64,000 bases of DNA from Selenomonas sp. (GTDB lineage Bacteria; Bacillota; Negativicutes; Selenomonadales; Selenomonadaceae): NCBI GenBank assembly GCA_018052705.1, contig JAGPMW010000004.1, forward strand, positions 39,943 through 103,942, written 5' to 3'. Under the pieces are notes generated by a model. The model made no database searches and had not been told where the DNA came from. It saw only the letters and a program-made list of their open reading frames with translations. Positions 53,466 to 62,712 of this stretch are shown one piece after another. Within the stretch, counting starts at the first letter, position 1; each line of letters opens with the position of its first letter. A program made the translations under genes and the position numbers.

Positions 53466-55496
53466 TCACATTACCCCCCAGATCAGCACAGCCACCATGG
53501 CCAGCATGATATAACCGATATACAAACGCACATTGCCCTGTTGTACCAGTCGCAGCCAGGACGACAGCCCGATCATCAGCCGCTGCACCGGCACATACAG
53601 CCGCTCTGTAAACAGATCTGGGATAAAGAGCTTATACTGCAGGCGACGCCCAAAATACGCATGCTCCTTATGAAGGAATACCCGCTCCCGGTGGGGCTGC
53701 AGAATCATATCAAAAGCGCGGCGCAGCGGCTTGGAAAATCCCGTTGCCGTATATTGCTGCCGGCGGGTCGGTACCGTCCCGCAATTCCATGTCACATCCC
53801 GGCGGACCAGCATGCCCGGCCCCTCAAGCGCCACGGCCAGAGCCGCTGTCACGATCAGTGTCAGCAAAAGCAGCAATAGCGGATTATAACAGGAAAATGC
53901 GGCCGGATTTACCAGATTGCCCGTACCATTCCATACCACTGCCCATACATTCGTCAGCGGAAGAGACAGCGTAGAACCACTCAGTGCATTCGACATCAAG
54001 CCGACCAGCGGCACCGGAAAAATGCCGAACAGCACGATAAGCAAAGCCTCCAGTCCCATTCCGAGCAACATGAAGAACGGCATTTCTTTTGCCCTGAGGA
54101 CCAGTGCTGAGCGACGCCGCCCAAGAAAAACGATTCCATAGAGACGTACAAAACACCCCAGCGCAAGTGCTCCGGTCAATCCGAGCAGGATAAACGCCAC
54201 GATAACCAGCAGCCTCATTTCCTGCGTTCCGGTCTGCCAGCCCAGCGTGATAAAACTCTGCAGAGCCATCCACTCACCAATCAGCCCGCTCGTGAAGGGC
54301 AATGAGGAGAGCGACATCGCCCCGACCAGCGTAAAAGCCGCCGTATAAGGCATCTTTTTAGCCAATCCACCCAGCAGCTCCACATTCTTCGTCCCCGTGG
54401 CATGCATTACTGCCCCCGCGCTCATAAACAGCAAGCCCTTCATCAGGCTGTGACTCAGCGAATGTACGAGCACCGCCGCAAACGCAACCAGCGCCATGAG
54501 CCCATGCCCCGTCTGCACCAGCAGCATACCGCAGCCAAATGTCGCAAAGATGATGCCCATATTTTCCACGGAAGAATAGGCCAGAATGCGCTTCATGTCC
54601 TTGGCCATCGTGGCATAGAGCACCCCCAGAAAGGCCGATATCAGCCCTGCCAGCAGAACGATCACACCATAGGCAAAGACTTCCATGCCAAGGAAATAGA
54701 ACACGAACCGTCCCAAACCATAGACCGCCATCTTCAACATCACACCGCTCATCAGCGCCGACACATGACTTGGTGCCGCCGGATGAGCATTTGGCAGCCA
54801 TACATGCAGCGGCATCAGGCCGGCCTTCAATGCAAATCCGATAAAAGCCGCCGCAAACGCAGCATGCCGCCATGAACCTTCGAGTGTATTCCGGGCCAGA
54901 TCTGCAAAGGCAAAACTGTCGGCGGCACTCGCAAGCAGATAAAACGCAATCAGAATAGCCGCCGTCCCCAGATGAGTCATAACCATATACTGATAGGCCG
55001 CCTTCACCGTATCCTTCTTCCGATGCTCATGATTTACCAACAGAAACGATACCAGAGCCATGACCTCCCATGCCAGCATGAACGAAAAGGCGTCCCCTGC
55101 AATCAGTACCAGCACCATCGATGCTAAAAAAAGATTCCATAAACCCGTCAGTGCCCGCAGTCCGTTGCCGCGATAAGCCTTCGCATAATCCAGTGCATAC
55201 AGGCTGATAATACAGCCCGCCAGCCCGGCAATCACCAGAAAAGCGGCACTCCAGCCATCTGCCACCAGACTATAACGGCTCCAGCCCCAGTCGGCCAGCA
55301 GCCCCGACACAGCAGGAGCCAGCCATCCCCAGGACAACCCGGACAGATACGCCACCGCTGCGGCCAGCACCATACCACTCGCCACGGCCGCCAGCATCGT
55401 ACCCGCATAATGCGCCCCCAGCTCCAGCCTCTTCGGCCAAAGCATCGTCAAAGCCCCCAGACCATAAACAGTCAGCGCTGCAAATAATAAAAACAT
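53466..55496 (-). CDS. hyfB: Hydrogenase membrane subunit HyfB (NuoL/M-like)
   Basis: 676 residues, about 16 membrane helices, antiporter-like family (HycC/HyfB). Conserved segments: MLAWEVMALVSFLLVNHEHR, GFALKAGLMPLHVWLPNAHP, AKDMKRILAYSSVENMGIIF and SHSLMKGLLFMSAGAV. The C-terminal extension past residue 500 fits HyfB. First gene of the operon. The 353 bases upstream hold an inverted repeat (55580-55605) that might regulate it. Confidence 0.9.
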   Translation of the reverse strand: MFLLFAALTVYGLGALTMLWPKRLELGAHYAGTMLAAVASGMVLAAAVAYLSGLSWGWLAPAVSGLLADWGWSRYSLVADGWSAAFLVIAGLAGCIISLYALDYAKAYRGNGLRALTGLWNLFLASMVLVLIAGDAFSFMLAWEVMALVSFLLVNHEHRKKDTVKAAYQYMVMTHLGTAAILIAFYLLASAADSFAFADLARNTLEGSWRHAAFAAAFIGFALKAGLMPLHVWLPNAHPAAPSHVSALMSGVMLKMAVYGLGRFVFYFLGMEVFAYGVIVLLAGLISAFLGVLYATMAKDMKRILAYSSVENMGIIFATFGCGMLLVQTGHGLMALVAFAAVLVHSLSHSLMKGLLFMSAGAVMHATGTKNVELLGGLAKKMPYTAAFTLVGAMSLSSLPFTSGLIGEWMALQSFITLGWQTGTQEMRLLVIVAFILLGLTGALALGCFVRLYGIVFLGRRRSALVLRAKEMPFFMLLGMGLEALLIVLFGIFPVPLVGLMSNALSGSTLSLPLTNVWAVVWNGTGNLVNPAAFSCYNPLLLLLLTLIVTAALAVALEGPGMLVRRDVTWNCGTVPTRRQQYTATGFSKPLRRAFDMILQPHRERVFLHKEHAYFGRRLQYKLFIPDLFTERLYVPVQRLMIGLSSWLRLVQQGNVRLYIGYIMLAMVAVLIWGVM

Positions 55497-55849
55497 ACCC
55501 GCCTCAACTTTCCCGATTTCATGTATAAAATGTATAAATATAAATGAATTGATAAATATAGACCCCTATAAACAGCGAAAACAGACAAAGTTACCTTTGT
55601 CTGTTCAAGATTTTAAGCCTATAATCCCCGCCAGCAATAACCAGCAGAGAGAGTGTCATTCGTCTATTATACTACATTTCTATAAAAATGAAAAGCAATG
55701 CAGGCATATCAAAGACGCCAACACTCCATGATCCAATTTATTGGCAGCCACTTTCTCCAAAATTACTGTATTTTCTCGTTTAAGCAGGATTTTCGCCGTT
55801 TGATCTTTAATTGGAACAGAGAACACATTACCAGTAAAAGGAGCACGCT
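55497..55849. other. Divergent intergenic region between hyfB and the PLD-helicase gene
   Basis: 353 AT-rich bases without a credible gene. It holds the 11-bp inverted repeat at 55580-55605 and two adjacent TTTATACAT copies near hyfB. A possible plus-strand promoter is TTGGCA (55741-55746), 17-base spacer, TACTGT (55764-55769), about 80 bases before the helicase ATG. Confidence 0.5.
55580..55605. repeat. 11-bp inverted repeat upstream of hyfB
   Basis: AACAGACAAAG and CTTTGTCTGTT flank a TTAC loop. It lies about 84 bases before hyfB with no convergent gene end nearby, so an operator or leader hairpin is more likely than a gene-end terminator. Confidence 0.5.
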
Positions 55850-58800
55850 ATGGAAAAAAGGATTCAACCAGGTATCTATGAACAGGTCATCAATGAGGAT
55901 TTTGCAAAAAAACTCGCCCTGATTGCTGATAATTTCAAAGATATCGCTCCCATTGATCAGGAAGAAGGCGCGGGCATCCTGACAGCCTACCTGCGCCGTA
56001 TTATCGATCAGGGTCTGGCCATCACCGCTGAGCAGGCAGGAAAAAAGGACCCAAAACTGCAACTGGCAGCTCAGATAAAATTAGCCAATCAGATCATTGA
56101 GCTCATTCAACAGCATACTGCAAACGATGATCTGGCAGGTGAGCGGGTTGCCTTGCAAGGCGAACAGCTGCTGGCGCTTTTACCGGAGCAGAATAACCTG
56201 CGGGTACTCCGCGCCAAGGCCGTCATTCCCCGCCCGGAAACCTCGCTCATCGAAACATCCTTATTCACCGGTGCGCAGAGCGAGCCGTCTATGTTCAACG
56301 AACTCAAGAAAGAAATCCTTTCTTCCGACCGCATTGATATGCTGGTTTCCTTCATCAAGTGGAGTGGCCTGAGACTCATCTATGAAGAGCTCCGGACCTT
56401 TGCCGCGGGCGGCGGCCAGCTGCGCCTCATCGCTACCTCCTATATGGGTGCCACCGACGTCAAGGCCATCGATGCATTGGCCGGACTGCCTAACGCCGAA
56501 ATTCGCATGTCCTATGACACCAAAAGGACCCGCCTGCATGCCAAAGCCTATCTCTTTTACCGCAACACCAAATACCACACCGCCTACATCGGCTCTTCGA
56601 ATCTTTCCAATGCCGCCATCTCAAGCGGCCTGGAATGGAACGTGAAGATCACAGCCTACGACTCCCCGGCCACCATGCGTAAAGTCATGGCAACCTTCGA
56701 ATCCTATTGGCATGCGCCGGAATTCGAGACCTATACGCTCACTCAGCACGAATACCTCGAAGCCGCCATCCGCCGGGAACGCTGCCATGAGCAGATTGCT
56801 GAGTCCCCATCTGCCTATCAGTTCACCATCACGCCCTATGCCTATCAACGGCGGATTCTCGACCAGCTGGCCGCCGAACGGACCATCCGCCAGAACTTTC
56901 GCAATCTCATCGTCGCTGCGACCGGCACGGGCAAGACCGTTATCGCGGCTTTTGACTATCGCCGGTTCTGCCGGGAACACCCCGGCCAGCCAAACCGCCT
57001 TCTCTTCATTGCCCATCGGGAAGAAATCCTGGCCCAAAGCCAGGCCTGCTTTCAAGGCATCCTGCAGGATCCGAATTTCGGTGACCTGTTCGTTGGATTG
57101 CACCGTCCCGGCCAGCTCGAACACCTCTTTCTCTCCATCCAGACCTTCAACAGTCAGGACTGGACCAGCAAAACAACTGCCGATTTTTACGACTACATAA
57201 TCATCGATGAGTTCCATCATGCCGCCGCCAGCTCCTATCAGCAGCTGCTCCGGTACTACCAGCCACAGATTCTGCTGGGGCTGACCGCTACACCGGAGCG
57301 CATGGATGGCAAGGACATCCTGCAATATTTTGGCAGCCGGCCAACAGCCGAGCTGCGCCTGCCTGAGGCAATCGAGCGCGGGATGCTCTGCCCGTTCCAT
57401 TACTTCGGTGTCAGTGATACCATCGACCTCGACGGCCTGCGCTGGGAAAAAGGCGGCTATGCGAAAAGCGAGCTGACAAATGTCTATGCCCTGCAAACCA
57501 AAACAGCCCGAAAACGTGCCGACTGGGTCCTGCAGAGCATCAGCCGCTATGTCACTGACCCAAACCGCACACATGGCATCGGCTTCTGCGTCTCGGTCAA
57601 ACATGCTGAATTCATGGCCGCCTACTGCAACGAGCATGGATTCCCTGCCCGCTGCCTGACCGGCAGCTCTAACGACGCCGACCGCACAGCCGCCCGGCGT
57701 CAGCTCGCTGAAGGCAGTATCCGCTTCATCTTCGTCGTTGACCTCTATAACGAAGGCGTCGACATCCCGGAAATCGATACGATACTCTTCCTGCGGCCAA
57801 CCGAATCCCTGACCATCTTTCTTCAGCAGCTCGGACGAGGCCTGCGCCTGGCAGAAGGAAAAGACTGTCTGACCGTCCTCGACTTCATCGGTCAAGCCAA
57901 TCAGAACTATCGGTTCGAAGAAAAATTCACGGCCCTGCTCAGCAACACCAGCCGGAGCATTACTGGCGAAATTCAGCACGGTTTCACGGCAGTCCCTCAC
58001 GGCTGCTACATCCAGCTCGAGAAAAAAGCCCGCACGGCAATTCTGGCCAATTTGAAAGCCTCACTTAATAACCGTCAGGGACTGATCCAAAAACTGCGCA
58101 CCTTCGCAGCCGACAGCGGCCAGCCACTGACCCTGGCTAATTTCCTGCACTACTACCGACTCGATATCCGCCAGCTTTATCGCAAGAACAACAAGGACTC
58201 CTTTGCCCGGCTCTGCGTAATGGCTGAAGTTCGCCCAGATTTTCAGGAACCGGCTGAACCGACTCTGACCAAAGCCTGCAAAAGACTCGTGGCCATCGAT
58301 TCGCGCCGCTGGCTTTCCTTCCTGCTCAACCTGCTGCCAGACCTCGACCAGTCAGCCGATCGCATCTTCACGCCCATCGAAACCCGCATGCTGCAGATGC
58401 TGCACTTCACGATCTGGCAGGACTCGCTGGAAAAAACAGGCTTTGCCAGCCTCACCGACCGTCTGATGACCCTGCGCCAAAATCCCGTTCTATTACAGGA
58501 AATCCAGGAAATCCTCGCCTGGCAGCTGGCCCATCTGGACTTCATCGATAAAACCTGCAGCCTCGGATTTGACTGCCCGCTTGACGTCCACTGCCATTAT
58601 ACACGTGACCAGCTGTTTGCCGCCATGGACTACTACAAGCCAAACACAGTGCGTCAGGGCGTCTTCCATCTGAAGGAAAAGCAGCTGGATATCTTCATGG
58701 TCACGCTCAATAAATCAGAAAAACACTACTCCCCCTCTACAATGTACAATGACTACTCGATGAATGAGCGGCTGTTTCACTGGCAAAGCCAGAGCACAAC

Positions 58801-59038
58801 CTCTGACATCTCAAAGACTGGGAAGCGTTACATCCATCACCGGGAGCAGGGCGGGCGCATCCTGCTCTTCGTACGCGAATACAACGACGACCTCTGCGGC
58901 AGCGCCCCTTACCTCTTTTTGGGGACGGCCGCCTACCTCCGTCACACGGGCAGCCGGCCAATGAGCATCATCTGGCATCTGGATACACCGATCCCGGCAA
59001 AATTCCTGCCAACAACCAACAAACTCGTTGCCGAATAA
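55850..59038 (+). CDS. PLD-nuclease and SF2 helicase fusion (DUF3427-type)
   Basis: 1062 residues. The N-terminal region holds a phospholipase D-type nuclease site (H230-A-K232 and GSSN 248-251 in HAKAYLF...IGSSNLS). SF2 helicase domains follow: Walker A AATGTGKT (356-363), DEFH (453-456), TATPERMDG, and motif VI QQLGRGLR (659-666). The C-terminal 390 residues fit DUF3427, with a beta-rich end similar to restriction-endonuclease-linked modules. Such proteins occur singly and in defence islands; a role in DNA processing or anti-phage defence is plausible but unproven. ATG 55850 has AAGGAG six bases upstream. Confidence 0.85.
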   Translation: MEKRIQPGIYEQVINEDFAKKLALIADNFKDIAPIDQEEGAGILTAYLRRIIDQGLAITAEQAGKKDPKLQLAAQIKLANQIIELIQQHTANDDLAGERVALQGEQLLALLPEQNNLRVLRAKAVIPRPETSLIETSLFTGAQSEPSMFNELKKEILSSDRIDMLVSFIKWSGLRLIYEELRTFAAGGGQLRLIATSYMGATDVKAIDALAGLPNAEIRMSYDTKRTRLHAKAYLFYRNTKYHTAYIGSSNLSNAAISSGLEWNVKITAYDSPATMRKVMATFESYWHAPEFETYTLTQHEYLEAAIRRERCHEQIAESPSAYQFTITPYAYQRRILDQLAAERTIRQNFRNLIVAATGTGKTVIAAFDYRRFCREHPGQPNRLLFIAHREEILAQSQACFQGILQDPNFGDLFVGLHRPGQLEHLFLSIQTFNSQDWTSKTTADFYDYIIIDEFHHAAASSYQQLLRYYQPQILLGLTATPERMDGKDILQYFGSRPTAELRLPEAIERGMLCPFHYFGVSDTIDLDGLRWEKGGYAKSELTNVYALQTKTARKRADWVLQSISRYVTDPNRTHGIGFCVSVKHAEFMAAYCNEHGFPARCLTGSSNDADRTAARRQLAEGSIRFIFVVDLYNEGVDIPEIDTILFLRPTESLTIFLQQLGRGLRLAEGKDCLTVLDFIGQANQNYRFEEKFTALLSNTSRSITGEIQHGFTAVPHGCYIQLEKKARTAILANLKASLNNRQGLIQKLRTFAADSGQPLTLANFLHYYRLDIRQLYRKNNKDSFARLCVMAEVRPDFQEPAEPTLTKACKRLVAIDSRRWLSFLLNLLPDLDQSADRIFTPIETRMLQMLHFTIWQDSLEKTGFASLTDRLMTLRQNPVLLQEIQEILAWQLAHLDFIDKTCSLGFDCPLDVHCHYTRDQLFAAMDYYKPNTVRQGVFHLKEKQLDIFMVTLNKSEKHYSPSTMYNDYSMNERLFHWQSQSTTSDISKTGKRYIHHREQGGRILLFVREYNDDLCGSAPYLFLGTAAYLRHTGSRPMSIIWHLDTPIPAKFLPTTNKLVAE

Positions 59039-59106
59039 CCCTAATAGAATACAACTGGCCGCTAGCCATAAAATTACCTACGAATCATATTTATGCTTCC
59101 TGACCT

Positions 59107-60894
59107 CTAATCCCCAGCAGCCGTCAATGCCAATGGATCTTCCATCACAAAGCAGCTCCTTGTGACATTTTTTGCCCGTTTTTTCAACAGAGCTGCTCGT
59201 TCACCTAACAGTGTCGGCGTCAACCGTGAGTTCCCTGGAATATTCAATACCGCCAGCGAAATCGACAGCAGCGGATAACACTCAATTTCTCCATGCCGAT
59301 TCTTTGCCATTACCCAGCCATCATGACGGTGTTTCTGCGAGTACATTTGCGGCATTTCCTGATCGAATACGTCAATAATCCGCTCGCACAACTGCCGGAT
59401 ATCGGTCTCGTGGATAATCGCAATGAAATCATCCCCGCCAATATGCCCTAAGAAATATTGGCTTGCATATTGAAACATCGTCCGTTTCAGGATTTCTGCA
59501 CAGGCGATCAGGACCTTATCCCCGGCCTCAAAACCATAGATGTCATTGTAGACCTTGAAGTTATCCAGATCGATATAAATCAGACTGAACGGGACCGCAC
59601 AATTCAGATTTTCCTGCAGCATCCGCTCAATGATATTATTTCCCGGCAGACCGGTCAGCGGACTCTCATGCCTGGCCTGGTCAATCTTAAGCTTCGTCGT
59701 ATTCTCCAGCAGCGTACGGATCGTGACCACCCCATAATAACTCTTTCCCTTGACAATGATCATTGCATCATAGGCAGAGCAGGCCTGCCGATTCAACGCC
59801 AGTTCTGATGCCTTCTCGATGCTTATATCATATTCCACGACCAGAGGCGTCTTATTCATCAGCAGACGCACCGGCCGGTCGCTGTATAGCGAAATTCCAT
59901 AAGGTGTTGCGAGCTTCTGACTGAAAGAATACCGGCTGATAATCCCCACAGGTACGTCGCCATCCAGAATGACCACATCTTCGACCTCTTCTCCACTCTC
60001 GCTGAAATACGCCAGAATATCTTTGCCCTTCGTCTGAGGAGAAAAAACTTTCTGTTCAGTGGCCAGCATGCCGATCTGCATTGACTGAATGGTTCCATAT
60101 TGAATCATTTGCATCCGTTGCTGAAACGCCCGAATACGCTGCGAGATCTCCTCCGCCACCGGCCCCGGCTGTTCCTGCGGATAGCCCAACAGATATCCCT
60201 GCGCATAATCCACCCCCAGCTCCATCAACAGGGCCAGCTCATCCCATTCCTCGATGCCTTCCGCAATCGTACGGATCTGCGTTGCTGCCGCATAATCGAC
60301 CAGAGCTTTCACAATAGCTTTCTGCTTGTGATTACGATGGATGCCTTGTACCAGACCGATATCCAGCTTGATAAACTGCGGCTCTATCTGGGCCAAAAGA
60401 TTCAGTCCACTATAACCAGAGCCAACATCATCAATGGCAATACGATATTTTTGAACATGATAGTTCTCCAATATCCGGGAGAACTTGGCATAATCCTCAA
60501 TCGATACCTTCTCGCTGACCTCAAAAATAATATGATCTGCAGGAAGCGCGCGATCAGACAAAAATTTAGCCGTAGTTCCCTGATGAAACTCCTGATCTTC
60601 GAGAATATTGGCATCCACATTCAGAAATAAGGTCTGCTGTTCTGCAAGAATTGGCGCTGCATTCAGGATTGCCATGCTGCGACACAGGTAATCGAGCTGC
60701 CATAGATGATGCTGCTCACGAGCGGCCGCAAACACCTTTTCCGGGTCCCACCAGCCATACCCAGCCTCTGGAAAGCGGCTTAATGCCTCATAGCCAAATA
60801 CACTGCCGTTATGCAGATCAACAATCGGCTGATATACCGCAACAATTTTCTTATCGTTTAAAATCTGTTCAATATCAGGCTGATCTGGTATCAT
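59107..60894 (-). CDS. EAL-CBS-GGDEF cyclic-di-GMP protein
   Basis: 595 residues. N-terminal EAL domain (about 12-250; FGYEALSRFPE, IDDVGSGYSGLNLLAQIEP, ADHIIFEVSEK), a CBS-pair middle (about 280-405), and C-terminal GGDEF domain (about 420-580) with GHIGGDDF in place of GGDEF. EAL has its catalytic-looking EAL, E in FEVSE and DD motif, so phosphodiesterase activity is likely. GGDDF retains the acidic position and may cyclise GTP. This order (EAL first) is like the YfgF/DgcB minority class. Monocistronic, with a palindrome at its promoter. Confidence 0.9.
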   Translation of the reverse strand: MIPDQPDIEQILNDKKIVAVYQPIVDLHNGSVFGYEALSRFPEAGYGWWDPEKVFAAAREQHHLWQLDYLCRSMAILNAAPILAEQQTLFLNVDANILEDQEFHQGTTAKFLSDRALPADHIIFEVSEKVSIEDYAKFSRILENYHVQKYRIAIDDVGSGYSGLNLLAQIEPQFIKLDIGLVQGIHRNHKQKAIVKALVDYAAATQIRTIAEGIEEWDELALLMELGVDYAQGYLLGYPQEQPGPVAEEISQRIRAFQQRMQMIQYGTIQSMQIGMLATEQKVFSPQTKGKDILAYFSESGEEVEDVVILDGDVPVGIISRYSFSQKLATPYGISLYSDRPVRLLMNKTPLVVEYDISIEKASELALNRQACSAYDAMIIVKGKSYYGVVTIRTLLENTTKLKIDQARHESPLTGLPGNNIIERMLQENLNCAVPFSLIYIDLDNFKVYNDIYGFEAGDKVLIACAEILKRTMFQYASQYFLGHIGGDDFIAIIHETDIRQLCERIIDVFDQEMPQMYSQKHRHDGWVMAKNRHGEIECYPLLSISLAVLNIPGNSRLTPTLLGERAALLKKRAKNVTRSCFVMEDPLALTAAGD

Positions 60895-60986
60895 TTTTCC
60901 TCCTTAAGAATAGCCAGGGCAGATACTCCGCCCTTTCACGAAAGAATCTTTGTCTTCCATCATACCCTGCCTAAAGCATAGATTGG

Positions 60987-61008
60987 TTAACATCATGTTA
61001 AGATTATA
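60987..61008 (-). promoter_or_regulatory. -10 box and 15-bp palindrome upstream of the EAL-GGDEF gene
   Basis: TATAAT on the minus strand (61008-61003) is followed at once by the perfect palindrome TTAACATCATGTTAA (60987-61001), about 93 bases before the ATG. A -35 is weak (TTGTCG at 19 bases). The palindrome covers the likely transcription start and looks like a repressor operator. Confidence 0.5.
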
Positions 61009-61036
61009 TGAACTACCCCACCGTTATCGACAAAAC

Positions 61037-61089
61037 AAGGGCTGGTTGGCAGTTTCACCATTTTCTGATGAAACTGCCAACCAGCCCTT
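61037..61089 (-). terminator. 21-bp perfect hairpin, terminator of the TrhA-like gene
   Basis: AAGGGCTGGTTGGCAGTTTCA (61037-61057) pairs perfectly with 61069-61089 around an 11-base loop. Read on the minus strand it is followed by GTTTTG. It lies about 50 bases after the gene stop at 61141. The stem is unusually long for a simple terminator. Confidence 0.65.
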
Positions 61090-61140
61090 ATATGGAATTA
61101 ATCCACTATTCACTATCTGACAGGCTTTATGCCATAAATC

Positions 61141-61848
61141 TTACAATATAGCCTGTCCTATGCTTGCCAACTGCTCCATGACCTCAGGCACTGGCAGCAC
61201 ATAATGGAAAATCGTCCAAAAATGAGCTGCACTGCCGGCCATTACAAACAAATGCCAGACAACATGATTATAGGGAATACTGCGCACCAAATAGAATACG
61301 GCGCCGACCGTATACAGTAGGCCGCCGGCTACCAGCCAGTATACTGCCTCAACGGGCAGAAGCGTCAGCAACGGCTGAACCATGACCACCGCAAACCAGC
61401 CCATTCCCAGATAGCAGACCGTCCCCAAAATACGGAACCGCTTCACACAGAACAGCTGGAATATGATGCCCGCTACCGCCAGGGCCCAGACCACGCCAAA
61501 GATTGTCCACCCCAGGCTGCCATGCAGCGGCAAGAGCGCAAAAGGCGTGTAGTTTCCTGCAATCAACACATAGATTGATGCGTGATCAATAAACTTGAAT
61601 ATCCCCTTAAGCCGGATATTGGTAAAGCTATGATAAAGCGTTGAAGCCAGATAAAGCAGGATCAGTGAAAGACCATAAACCAGACAACTGGTCAAATGCC
61701 AGACACCGCCATTCGCATAATGGAACAGCATTCCGACCAGCGCTGCTACAGATAACGCTGCTCCGATTCCATGCGTCACCGCATTGAGGATTTCCTCTAC
61801 ACTTGGCCGATTTTGTATCGTTGAGGCGACCGAAATACTCCGATTCAT
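61141..61848 (-). CDS. TrhA/hemolysin III family membrane protein
   Basis: About 235 residues with seven membrane helices. Family motifs: EEILNAVTHGIGAALSVAAL, YHSFTNIRLKGIFKFIDHAS, YVLIAGNYTPFALL, and the C-terminal PYNHVVWHLFVMAGSAAHFW. The Ser/His/Asp/His residues resemble the metal site of PAQR/hemolysin III proteins. E. coli and Bacillus homologues affect membrane-lipid homeostasis. ATG 61848 follows AAGG; an upstream start at 61875 lacks a site. Confidence 0.9.
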   Translation of the reverse strand: MNRSISVASTIQNRPSVEEILNAVTHGIGAALSVAALVGMLFHYANGGVWHLTSCLVYGLSLILLYLASTLYHSFTNIRLKGIFKFIDHASIYVLIAGNYTPFALLPLHGSLGWTIFGVVWALAVAGIIFQLFCVKRFRILGTVCYLGMGWFAVVMVQPLLTLLPVEAVYWLVAGGLLYTVGAVFYLVRSIPYNHVVWHLFVMAGSAAHFWTIFHYVLPVPEVMEQLASIGQAIL

Positions 61849-61962
61849 AAAACTACCTTCTTTCTGAAACACCATGTCCCCCCAAAAACAAGATGCACAC
61901 CTGCTGTTGCAAGCCGACGAACATCTATTCCTATTATACCACGAATTGCCCCATAAAAAGAA

Positions 61963-62011
61963 AGGTTTTTGTATAACGCCAGCATCAAGCCTCGGCGCTA
62001 TACAAAAACCT
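61963..62011 (-). terminator. Terminator of the ferritin-like gene
   Basis: AGGTTTTTGTATA (61963-61975) pairs perfectly with 61999-62011, with an inner GCC/GGC pair. Read on the minus strand it ends in AAACCTTTCTTTTT, about 30 bases after the stop at 62041. Confidence 0.75.
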
Positions 62012-62040
62012 CTCCTGCTTCAAGTCTCTAAAAAACCATG

Positions 62041-62535
62041 TCAAATCAACTGCTGAAGCTGTCGGGCAATCTTCACCACATGAAGCTGCTCTTCTTTTTT
62101 AAGCTTCTCAAAGACCTGCCGGGCCTGCTCAAACTTCGAGCACTCCGACAGCTCATCATAAAACAAAACCGAATTCTTCTCCGCTTCAAGCGCCAACTCG
62201 AGTGCATCCTTGGGGTCGTTAATTCCCGCCAATACCGTCGCTGCCTCTTCCTTCGCAGGGAATACCCGGGCCTCGGCCAGCACGGTCAGATACCCCGACA
62301 CCTCCGGATCAAAAAGATAGTCTGTCTCATAGGCTTCCTTCGTTGCCCCAATCTCCTCGAAATAATGAGTAAACGTATCAAGATGCACCGCTTCTTCATC
62401 CCGCAGCATCTTGAAAATTGCCCGGACCTTATCTTCCTTGAATCGGTCATAGGCCCCCTGATAAAAATGATACCCGCGCGCCTCGATGTCCATCGCAATC
62501 CGCAGCCCTTCAAGATCATTCAGATTTGTTTCCAT
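62041..62535 (-). CDS. Ferritin-like/rubrerythrin family protein
   Basis: About 164 residues, four-helix bundle. Di-iron-type ligands appear as E in DIEARGYHFY, ExxH in DEEAVHLDTF, E in EAEKNSVLFYDEL and ExxH in KEEQLHVVKI. The rubredoxin-like Cys domain of classical rubrerythrin is absent. Probably helps detoxify peroxide or store iron in this anaerobe. ATG 62535 follows GGAGG at nine bases. Confidence 0.85.
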   Translation of the reverse strand: METNLNDLEGLRIAMDIEARGYHFYQGAYDRFKEDKVRAIFKMLRDEEAVHLDTFTHYFEEIGATKEAYETDYLFDPEVSGYLTVLAEARVFPAKEEAATVLAGINDPKDALELALEAEKNSVLFYDELSECSKFEQARQVFEKLKKEEQLHVVKIARQLQQLI

Positions 62536-62632
62536 ATCAGCCTGCCTCCAATCAGAAATCATAATACTCCATAACAACCTTTATTACTGTACTTATTCCC
62601 TATTTTTCTTATAACTCCTGCCTCAAACCAAA

Positions 62633-62660
62633 AAGGCCTCCCGATTTCTCGGGAGGCCTT
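62633..62660 (-). terminator. Hairpin terminator next to the tRNA-Arg fragment
   Basis: AAGGCCTCCCGA (62633-62644) pairs perfectly with 62649-62660 and is followed on the minus strand by TTTTTGG. It is placed as the terminator of the original tRNA-Arg transcript. Confidence 0.8.
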
Positions 62661-62668
62661 GAATTTAC

Positions 62669-62712
62669 TGGTGCGATTGGCGCGAGTCGAACGCGCGACC
62701 CTCTGCTTAGGA
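62669..62712 (-). other. 3' half of tRNA-Arg(CCU), probable integration attachment site
   Basis: On the minus strand the sequence from the anticodon loop (CTCCTAA, anticodon CCU) through the 3' anticodon stem, variable arm, T arm (GCGCGTTCGACTCGCGC) and acceptor end CCAATCGCACCA is intact. The 5' half is missing: the bases before the loop cannot form the anticodon stem. This is the usual scar left when an element integrates into a tRNA gene. The complete tRNA would then be at the other end, beyond the right edge. Confidence 0.82.

Noticed and set aside
56621..58000. Open frame of 459 codons opposite the PLD-helicase
   Set aside because: Antisense to clear helicase motifs; its length reflects high third-position GC, and no signature is visible.
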